This document shows positions 12,117 through 22,900 of a stretch of 64,000 nucleotides of DNA, piece by piece. Made by a program: the position numbers and the translations under genes. Numbering within the stretch: position 1 is the stretch's first letter; every line of letters starts with the position of its first letter. Where the stretch lies: contig CM065383.1 of the NCBI GenBank assembly GCA_033060915.1, positions 14,582,001-14,646,000 on the forward strand. Reading direction: 5' to 3'. This stretch comes from Euryodendron excelsum. Its lineage: Eukaryota; Streptophyta; Magnoliopsida; Ericales; Pentaphylacaceae. The notes beneath the pieces are model-generated. The model worked only from the letters and a program-made list of their open reading frames with translations, made no database searches and had not been told where the DNA came from.

Positions 12117-12999
12117 GGGTTAATTACACTTATCACTCCTGCAATTTACATCTCATCTCACTTTGTCCCTTAAGTTTCTAATTATAACAGTCACCTCTTT
12201 TTTGATTAAGTTGCAATGTCATCCTTTTGTTGAAAGCTGTTAGAGAATGTTACGAAAAATAATCATGTGCACATCACGTGTGGCTCTACAAATGACACAA
12301 AAGGTATTTTGGCTCAAACAGACGATAATTATCAACATTAATGTAAATTAATAAACATGAATATGAATATTTGTGCCATTATATAATTAATGATAATTAT
12401 TTCTCCCCTAATCACAAATCCAACCATCGTCCACCACCTCCTGCTCAACCCTTCCTTTTTTCTCTACAACTCCCTCCCTCACCTCTCTCGAATTTCCCAC
12501 TTCCCCACCCATCGCTACCACACCTCATCCCTCCCTCATTGTGAACAAACACTTCCCTGCCCGCTCTAAAATACACGAAAGAAATCCTAGCATTTGTCCA
12601 TAGCAGAGACAACCTTTTGAATTCACACTTTTCGTCCCTCTAATAAAAGAACCCACTTTAGAATTCCAACTATCTGCCAATACCCATACAAACATGTTCA
12701 TTTTTTTGAAAATAGAGTACATTACCTTCTATCTCCTTGAAAATAGAGATGGGCTAAAAATAGAGTACATTACCACTATATATACATCACATGTATAAGA
12801 GATGGGGTCAAAATAGAGTACATTACCTTCTGTCTCCTTGAAAACATGTTCATTTTCCATCTATGGAACAAACGATATTCAACAAAAGAATAAAATTGCA
12901 ACTTGCTAGAAGCATGAGGGGCAGGTTGTCACAATTAGAAGGTTAAGGGGTAAAGTGAGATAGAGTACAAACTATGTAGGTGATAAATGTAATTAACTC
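12117..12999. mobile_element. Non-autonomous MULE with 9-bp TSD, possible captured fragment
   Basis: The element is 883 bp with roughly 80-bp terminal inverted repeats. The left end GGGTTAATTACACTTATCAC is the complement of the right end, which finishes GATAAATGTAATTAACTC. Flanking 9-mers TAAAAGATA (12108-12116) and AAAAAGATA (13000-13008) differ at one base. The interior includes three copies of an AAATAGAGTACATTACC motif (about 12708-12835) and a 65-codon open frame on the minus strand (12525-12722). That frame and the C-rich leader-like sequence beside it could be a captured host fragment, as in Pack-MULEs. No function can be assigned. Confidence 0.75.
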
Positions 13000-13008
13000 A
13001 AAAAGATA

Positions 13009-13680
13009 AGTTTTAAAGTAGGTTACGTTGACACATAAACAATTTTTTTAAACAAACTTATTAAAATGTTTACAAATTTTATACTATTTCAGTGTAAATA
13101 GAATAGTTTAATTTGCTAAATCATGCAGGCTCGTATTTATGCTTGGAAGCTCATGTTCAATTTTGGTTGTATAAGTATGCAGACTTTAATTTAAAAAAAC
13201 AGATTTAGTTAGTGTTTAGTCATGGTATTGATGCTCTGCACTAATAATTGAAGTTATGTATTCAACTCATACTTCTTTCTCTCTCTTTCTCTAAGGTTTA
13301 GATTCTCTAATCGTAATTGTCAATACGTACCTTAACGAGGAAGACATATCGTACTTATCTAAAACAAAAAATGATAAAAAAAAGTGAATTCCATGAGTAC
13401 CAACCAATACTAAATATATTTATGGAGATAATTTGAAACGGTATCTAGTACCGGTACATACTATTAGTGAACATGGTTACAATATTGGCAAGTAGGTTTC
13501 CAATGTATCAAACAAATAAAAAAATGACTAAATAAATAAACAAACAATTAGAGATAGCAAAAAGACAAAAATGAAAAAAGAAAGTGCCAAGAATATAAGG
13601 TGCTAAAAAGTAATTTGGCAACTTGGGAGTTGGGACGAGCCATCGGAAAAATTAGTAGTTACGGAAGTAAATCATCACTC
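13009..13680. other. Intergenic AT-rich DNA and promoter region of the carbonic anhydrase gene
   Basis: No open frame of interest is seen. The last 200 bases and the CT-rich stretch at 13720-13880 probably contain the promoter and 5'UTR of the next gene. No unambiguous TATA box was found. Confidence 0.35.
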
Positions 13681-13910
13681 ATTTGCCCATTCACCTAGAG
13701 GTGTTTTTACCAAACCTACGCCTACACCTGGCCATTTCTTTACGGTCTCCACACTGTCTCTTCTATTTTTCCAATATTGCCCCCCGAAGGCTTTCTCTCC
13801 AGGCCCTCCACAGCCAAAAACAGCCCCCTCTCACTCCCCTCCCCTCTCTCTCCAAATCCTCAAGGTTACAGTTCGATTTTGACAGGAAGCAAGTCGTGAA
13901 GAAGAGGAAG

Positions 13911-16900
13911 ATGGGGACGCTGGGAAGAGCAATCTACAGCGTCGGATTCTGGATCCGCGAGACCGGCCAAGCTCTCGATCGCCTCGGCTGCCGCCTCCAA
14001 GGCAACTACTACTTCCAAGAGCAGCGTACGTTTTCCCCTCCTTACTAGATCCTTACGACATCAAATCCTTTTTATGTCCTAGAAATCCAAATTCGCTGCT
14101 TAAGCAACAAATGTCGTCTACATATTTTGTGTTCTGGAGACATTTTAGGGTTGACTAATTGACTCTTCACTCGTAAAAATTAGAATCAGTGAGCTGATGC
14201 TTATTCATGTTACTTTTGAATGGGGTCAATTGATATTTCATAGAATTTGATCTTATTGTGCTCCATTTTGGCAACTCGTGGCTATTTTTCATGAATGTGC
14301 TGTGCGTACACACTTGTATATGAATATGGATCGTTGTATGTATTTGTGTTGGGAAGAATATTATTAGAGAAAGCTACCAATTGGTTCATAAAGAGCAGGA
14401 ATTTGGTCCCCTGTCCCCTGTCCCAAGGCAGCAGGATTGGACAGATTGAGTGTACGTGTGCACCGGGAGATAAAAAATTGTTTTTCATACTATTGGATGT
14501 TTTCAAAAATAAAATTGTTTTTTATTTGTGAAGAGTTGTTTCAAAATGTTTCAGATTTTTGAGACTTAGATAAATATTTATAAAGGAAGAAAAGAAAGAC
14601 TCTTTGAAGAGATATGTCCATTATAACAACGGGACCCGATTGTTTCCTTAAAAGACATGTCGACTTGTACAAACATGTTGCTTGGTCCTATAGTCATGTC
14701 TATTTGCTTGAAATGACATGATGGTATGATACTTAGTCCTAAAATTGTGTTTTATCATAGAAATGATACAATGGTTGATGTGAAAGTCAGACTATTTGAA
14801 TAAGAGACGTGATGGTTGGAAACCCTATTTATAAAGGGTGTAAGAAATAGACCTATCACTTCATGAAAAGTTGTATCTACTACATAGTTGAATGGTTACT
14901 AGGAAATTTCTATTCAAATAGGTGCAGTTAAAAATTGTAACCTTTTTGTGAAAACGCTTATCCATTGAAGGTACACAAGTCATTCAGTTCTTGTAAAAGG
15001 TGCTAGAAACCTATAATTAGGCCACCATGCAAGCCACTAAGACACCTCAAGAGATAGAAGTGCTCCCTTGAGAATTAAAGTTCTTTCTACCTAAGAATTG
15101 AAATTCTAGAAGTGAAGTAATTTCGTCAATTTGGCAGCACTCTATTTCTAGAACCAAGACTCTCTTTTCTTCTTCAAGATCTCCTAGGCATTCTATTTGC
15201 TGCAGAAAATAGGATGCCGATCTTCTAGCAAACTTGCAAAATCAAAGATGCAGTAGGATAACAGTAGTAGTGCTAGGTTTTATTGCGTCTAGGAGCCGGT
15301 TCGCCGGAAATTCATTTGCATACCAATTTGACTAAACTTGGTGGGGGCAAATTACATCTTAGGAAAGGAATATTGTAATGCATCATGAAGTCCTAAAGAA
15401 GCCGCTTTACTTCATCTTTCATTTTCACATTTTTTGCCTCATTATTCCGACAAATTTGTCAATACTATATCTTTGTACTGACATTCTTTTGTTTTTTCAC
15501 CTCAATTGTTGTTATGCAATTTAAGAGAAATTACTTCTACATTGGAGTTATGAGGAGATCGGGGAGTGAGACATGATTATGAGTGTTGGCTTGTTTTATG
15601 TGCTGACTGCCTAATAATGTCTGACAGGAAAGATGCAGACTATTAAGCTAGTTGACTCTCCAATTATAAAAAATAAAAAAAAGAAGTTAGTTAATAGTCC
15701 AATTTGGCTCTAATCACAATGTTTTCTTTTGAATGTAATGTTATGTGGTTGAAGTTTGACCTGTTATCAAACTTGTGGTTGAAGTTTGACCTGTTATCAA
15801 ACTTTCAATTCAATTCTATACATATTGTAACCAATGGTTCTAATAATGTTGACAGGAAAGATGCAGACTATTAAGCTAGCTGACACTCCAATTATGAAAA
15901 ATAAAAAAAAGAAGAAGTTAGTTAATAGTCCAATTTGGCTCTAAAGTCACTATGTTTTCTTTTGAATGTAATGTTATGTGGTTGAAGTTTGACCTGTTAT
16001 CAAGCTTTCAATTCAATTCTATACATATTGTAACCAATGGTTCTAAAAATGGCTGGTATGTAATGGGTTTTTGAGGGCCAATTATGATTACACTATAAAA
16101 TATCAACAATGTGCCTATAATGACTGTTACAGGATGATACGCCACCACTAGACTACCATAACGGTCCTTAATGGCTATTATGCACTGTGACAGTCAATAT
16201 TTTCACCATTATAGCAGTTGTGGCTCTATCGATAGAAAAAGACCCTAAAATACAATCCAGGCCTCATTTTGCACATTTTCTTCGCATTTTTCTTATTGTT
16301 GTTGCTTCCTAGCTTGCCTAAACACGTCATTGGGTCTACATATACTAATTTGGGAGATAAAACATTAAGATTTAAGTTGAATCTTAAGATGTCAGGATAC
16401 GAGTGTTCTTGAAATAGTGGCTAGTTGCTTTAGATTATCATATCTGACCTATTTGAAATATTTTTGGTTGAATTTTTTTGTGATTTAGTCATATATAGCA
16501 CGGGTTTATTCCATGGCATTTGATAATGCTTTCAGTTTTTATTTTTTATTTGTGTTCTTAGTTTTTTGCTTTTTGTTTTATTTTTTGCAAATAATAAAAG
16601 CAGAAAACATGTTTGATAGTCCCAAAGTTTTTATTGTTTTTTAATGATTTGTACAATAAAAATGTTAATATAAAATAATAAAATATTCGTTTAATATGTG
16701 ATTAGTAGGTAAGTAGAGGAAGGGTAGGGTGGGTGGCTACAGTAGCTGTGGTAGTTGGCAAGGGGCAGGAAAAGTGGGGAGACTTGTTTTGGAAAAAAAA
16801 AATGAAAAAAGTGAACACTGCTTGTATGTTCATTTTTTTTTCCAAAATTTTGGCATGTGTTTTCAAATTCTTGAAAACAAAAACAATTGAACAATATTAC

Positions 16901-19900
16901 TAAACATGCTTTATTATGTTTATACCGGTCGATCATATAAGAAAAGTTCTGATTCATTCCGATTAAGCTTCCTTCCTATTAATCTGGAAGTTCTTCTCAG
17001 ATACAAGGAAATGATTCGAAATGTTACCAAACATGTAGTTTTTGTTTTTGTTAACTTATTGAAGATTTTAGAACCTTGGAGTTAAGAGTCTTGGGTTGGA
17101 ATTTAGAATAAGAAGCTGTATACAACTGATTGTATTAGTATGAGTTTTTATATTTATATTTTTGGTTTTGAACTTCAACTACATATATGTCGTATGGCAT
17201 ATTACCATTAGTACCTCATGTATAAAATTCTGATAATCTTGCTATGGATAAATTTATGCTTTTCAAAAAATTTTTTTGTAAGCAAGTGTTTTTTGTTTTT
17301 TTGTATATTTATGATTTTCTTATTTTCTCTATGAACCTTTTTTCTTCCTTAGACATGTGATTTATAGTATAATTTAACTCCATATTGGATATTTATGTAA
17401 TTTGGTCAAAATTATAAATTTGATATTAATATACTTATGAATAAGGTTTATATTTTGTTATGTTTGCTTTTTTCTTATAAATTCTGTGTCTTAGTAGCAC
17501 TTTCAATTATTCTACATAGTGAAATTCTCTACTTTCTTTGTCTTAAAATCCACATATAGTTCTATATCATTTGTAAAATAAGTTTCTAGGTGCCATAATG
17601 TTTATTAGAAAACATTACAAACATTCAAAATGTGACAAATAGAGTCACAACATGCGTATCAATGAGTGTTGTTTTTCCTTTCTCTCACTAATGAGGAAAT
17701 TAGAGAGGCTTAGGGAAGAAGCGCAGACAGTGTTTGAAAAAATTTATGGATTTAGTTTCCCGTTACATGTTGGTCAATATTCCTAGTACCATACACCGTA
17801 GTCTGTCCATTACTTTGGCCTATACTGCAAAACCATGATTGTAATGCATCCTATTAGGTAGTATAAATGCTTTAAGTTTATACTAACATGCGTTAAGATG
17901 AACTCATACTTTTTGGAGTTTGTAATAGGTTTAGTAGTCAGATTTGCATTTACAACTTGACTGTTTGTAGAAGTTTCTAAGTTGTTAAACCTTAACTAGT
18001 ATCAGTACTTTACTTTCTTGTGGCTTTGCCATGCGCCTGCTATATTTACTAAGTATTACTTTCTTATTGAATAAAAAAACGAATTTAAGATTTTGACTAG
18101 TTTAATGTTTTTGAATTTGCTTTTACGGAATTTGCCAATGGGAATTTGCCATGTGTTAATTAGCCCTCCATGATAAAGCTTTGCTGGCCAAGCCTCAAGC
18201 CAAGGCATGCAGGAGACAATCCCGTAGGAGACTCCAAGGCGTGCTCGGTTCTCCCCTCCTCGCTCAAGCGAACTCTCCTCCCGAGCGTGCTCATCTCTTC
18301 TCGTGCCAATACACTTGGATCTCCCTTGCCGGGCCAAGAGTTTCTCCATTCAAGTGTACTTCTCTAATGATCTACCCATTATTCTCCAAAGGCACCTTGA
18401 TACTCTTGCATTAGCTTAGGTCTAGAGCAAGGCTAGGAAACCCCCTCAGGGTTGGTGCTGTGGTCATGAAATTCCTGTGCAACCCATAAACCTTGCTCAC
18501 GATCTTTGGAGTCTTTTGATTTGGTGGCTATACTTAGAGATTCCATTAAGGTAGCTTGTCCCATCCTCTATCAAGGGACTTGCATCTTGCCTGTCTTAAA
18601 GGGTGAGATCTCCACATAAAAACAACTCCAGACCGTGAGAAAGACATGGGACGTGCTTTGTACCTCCCTGTCGGTCTAGTCACTTGATTGCGGAAATGAA
18701 TCTACTAAAAGTAGACCGTTAGCCAAAAACCTTTCATCAGCCAAAACAAACTCCTTTACTTGGCTCAACCCCTGCCTCATATGTTGTAAAAGGAAATAAA
18801 GAAGAAATTCCTTTCTTTATCTTTGCTAATACGGATGATTATTGGGTCATCGGGTTATTCAAATAAGTTGTGTTTTTCATGTTACGACTTCCGTACCCGA
18901 GAGCAATGGATCCTCCAGAGAGTGGTCATCAAGTTAGAATAGCTACACACTCGCTCTCATGTGGAAGCCGATGAATTTCTTCAAATAAAAGGATAAAGGA
19001 TTGAATTCCCTTAGCTCTGCCATGTACTAGATAAGGGTTGGCTTTGGGAATACGTAGAGCCAAGTGTAGTGTGGTCTAGTAGTAGGCACTTCTAGGCCCT
19101 TTCCTGGCTACTAAACCACTCCATTACTTTGGGTACTGGAGATCCTTTGAAATCCAAGGTAGCCCCCGAGGGGGGGTTGTGACTAGGAGTGGACATTGGG
19201 CGGGCCGGGCCGGGCCGGGCTGGGCCTACACAATTTTTTTCCCATCGGGCCCAAAACCACATTCCAAGCACGCCCAATTAAGAAAATTGCATTTGCAAGG
19301 CCGTCCAAGCCTGCCCATTTAATATAAATTTTGTTTAATATATAATTTTTTCTCTATGAATAATATTAAATAACATAAAATTTAATTACATATACATATA
19401 TATAATATTAAAATATAAAAAATATATTATTTTATATATACTTCGGGCCGGGCCGGGCTCAAAGAGAATTCCCAAGCCCGTCTATTAAACTAATCGAGCC
19501 TAAAAAAAATTCTCAAGCCTTATAATTTATAGGCAGGCTTGGGCAGGCCTATCGGGCTCTTGGGCCCATGGCCACACCTAGTTGTGCCTGGAGGAGGTGG
19601 CTAACCACTATTTTCTAAAGCAAAGGTGGAATGAAGTTGATTAGTCAAAAGAGAATCCCTCATACTGTGTATGGTTGATCTACCTTGGTTAATACATCAA
19701 GTATATTGAGATTTGCTTGTTTGTTGAGGAATATGCCTGAACACCGTTGCAGCCGTTAAGGCGTATAAGGATTTGGGTGCCACTTCCAGTGGTTGTCATT
19801 GGCCACTTTGTCAGGCCAAGTAGAAGAGACCACCTGTCACTTTATCCCCACTTGGGCACGAGTAGGTGAGTTGGTCTCTTCTCCATCTCTCCAACCCTAT

Positions 19901-19922
19901 AGGCTTTGGTTCCCCCTACATT

Positions 19923-19953
<31 letters not shown>

Positions 19954-22900
19954 GAGCACACTCATGCTCTCACCAACCACCCTCCAGTGACCTAGTGCTA
20001 TCACAGCAACCGCAATCTGGAGACCACTCATGCTCTCACCCACCACCCTCCAGTGACCTAGCTCTATCACAGCAACCGCAATCTTTCCAGAAGGCTTCCT
20101 CGACTGGCCTACGTGGCCTCCATCACCTACATCTGTCTATAACTGTGTTGTAATTAAAGAAAACTCAATGGAGCTAGACTACTGGTGTGGTTGAAGAAGC
20201 AGGCTGCCAAGAGATTCACATTTTCTTTTATGAAAAAAAAAAACATGTTATATGTGAAGTGTGAACTAATTCTCTTGTCTAATTTGTTTTTTTGCATTAC
20301 CCTTAAAAGTATTGTCATTAAGTTTTAGGATTCTGTTGTGTAGTGATAATTTCAGATTCCTTCTTTCATTATTCACCATTGTTTGCATGTTCTTGAATGA
20401 TGCTATTCATTTTCTGTGAATTGAGTTGTTTCATTTGTACAGACTGGACTTATTATATATCTTCTCATACATGTTTATCTTTTTGGTTAGTGTCTAGGCA
20501 TCGGACACTCATGAACATATTTGACAAGGCTCCTGTGGTTGATAAGGAGGCATTTGTGGCCCCTAGTGCTTCTATTATTGGAGACGTTCGGATCGGAAGA
20601 GGTTCATCTATTTGGTATGGATGTGTTCTGCGAGGTAAGCTGCAGCATGAATCAAATGTGGGATCATTTTTTTCCCTGAATGTTGCCTATAAGCCCAATG
20701 CGGCTGTTGAGTTCCTTCTTCAATCTTTTATTTCTACTAATGATATACTGAAATATATGAGGTGCAATCTCTAAAATTTTAATCTTGCAGTATTAGGGTT
20801 TTTATGCTGATTGTCCGCTTGTTATCTCCATGCTGCAAAATATAAGCAAGATAATTCCTCTAAATTTAGGGCTGCTAATGGGATTCTAACTTAGATTCAG
20901 ACAGTAGTAAGATATTCAGATCGAAGCGTTTGAGTTGGGATTTAGAAGTGTAAATTTTGAATCAAAGGCTGGACGTGCAAATCAAATGATAGAAATCAGA
21001 TTTTAAGATACCTTCATCCTTGTTCAAAGAATATAACTACCAGTAGTGCTCCATAATCTTAATTACCTGTGCAATTGTTTTGCAGAGCTCTTTCATGGCA
21101 CCTAATCTACCATATGACCTTCTGCATAGCTGACCTCTCTGTATAACCGAGTTATATAACAAAGCATATTGCTATATCTGATGGTGGTGAGACAGTCAAT
21201 GGTCATACTTCAATTTCCACTAGGCACTTATTGTGTTTTCTTGAAGTAATTGATTGCTTTCATCAATTCACTTCAAGAGTGAGATAAATCTGGATTTCTT
21301 TGCCTCTAAGCCAATCTCAAAGAATTGTTCATTCATTGGAGTGTTCGTTCCAAGCTTACAGGTACAATAGTAAAATGTTTCCTAGTTATGAAACAATCAA
21401 GAAGCTGCTCTTGTAGTATCTTTCTAATTTGATGTATCTATGATATCAAGCTGCACCAGTGCTAATTTTGCAGATACCAATGACAGTTCTATCCTTTTTG
21501 TTTCCATTGGAAAATGGATAACGTCATGTTCTCTCTTTTACCTGCAGTAGAAGTTTCTTTTGGGCGTGATCATCTGTGCTACCATTAGAGAAAACTATTA
21601 AGCACATGGGTTATTCCATCTTTTAAGGCTTCTGCATGTTGGTTCTGGGACAAGTACTTCCTTGTAGTTCCTACAGACTGCTAGATAAAATTGGAAGTTC
21701 CTGTTGAGTTCTTGACTTTGAGTAGCATTGAGGTTCTGCAGCTGTATAGCTAAAAGGGCATTAGAGTGACATGTCATCTAGGCCACCATCTTTGCAAGAA
21801 TATGTTGTAATTCAATATCTGTCATAAGAGTAACATGTCATAGGGTCATACTGCCCCTACTACTGCTGTGTTCGTGGAGTTTCCTGTTCCCACATGTATT
21901 TTTTTAGCCCTTGCAATATTCAAGTGGAAAATAGCTCCATCTAGTGGTATCCCAGATTGAGTGAATGTTGCCACTCATCTGTTTTGTCTTTCTTTTGTTT
22001 GAAAAAATATCTTAAAATAGCATTGTTGCACATATAGACAATGCCATGTTGCCATTATTTTGTCACACTGAAACACTGGTTCCATTTTCTTTTATGTCAT
22101 GGTTCAAAATTAAATTTTACCTATTTGGTCAGCGGCTGTGAACCTGAGCAACATTGATAACCTTATAAATGGCCTCAGTTTATGATTATACAATTTCAAC
22201 AAGTAATCACATAAATTGATTAGGCATGATCCGTAGATTTTCTTACATTTTAACATGTTACCTTACTCCTAGGTTCTTGTGTATTGCATGAGACCAAATC
22301 CTTTGGATTATAATATTGAAGAAGAAATGTGTTTAAGAAATAAAGAAGGAAAAGAAGCAGAAGAAGATACCTTAGATTAGGTAGTGTCTATGAACGAGAT
22401 GGTTTTAGTTTTACATTCTTTTAAGATGGGCTGTAATGCTTTGGTTTCTGTCCTCTTGTAGCATTGATATTCTAATGTAAACAATAAATTGAAGTGAATA
22501 TGGGAATTTGCTAGGATTGTAAAGCCCTGAGGATGTCTGGGTCAAATATGGAGAATGAATATGCATGTGTATACACAATGGGAACTTGGTGAAGTATAGA
22601 AGAAGTCAACGTGCTTGTTGATTTTGGGCCTCTAGTCACAGACAAGATTAATGCTAACAAACTGTCTTGTCTACTAGAAGACCTCCAAATGTAGTGGTGG
22701 AGCCAGAAAATTCATCCGAAGGGGGCAAAAATTAATCACAACCCAGATTTTTTTTGTTGTTATCAATAATAGAGCCCTTTTTAGTAGTAGCAAACATCAG
22801 GTAACTTCCCTCCCCTTCCTCCTCTGCTTTGAGAACTGTGTGAACGGAGAGATGATAAAGGGTCTTTAAAGCAAAATAACTATTTAAGGGGACATTAATA

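Noticed and set aside
20397..20774. 125-codon frame starting MMLFIFCELS
   Set aside because: Only 20491-20634 is coding, as exon 2 of the carbonic anhydrase. The start lies in the upstream intron and the tail is read-through.
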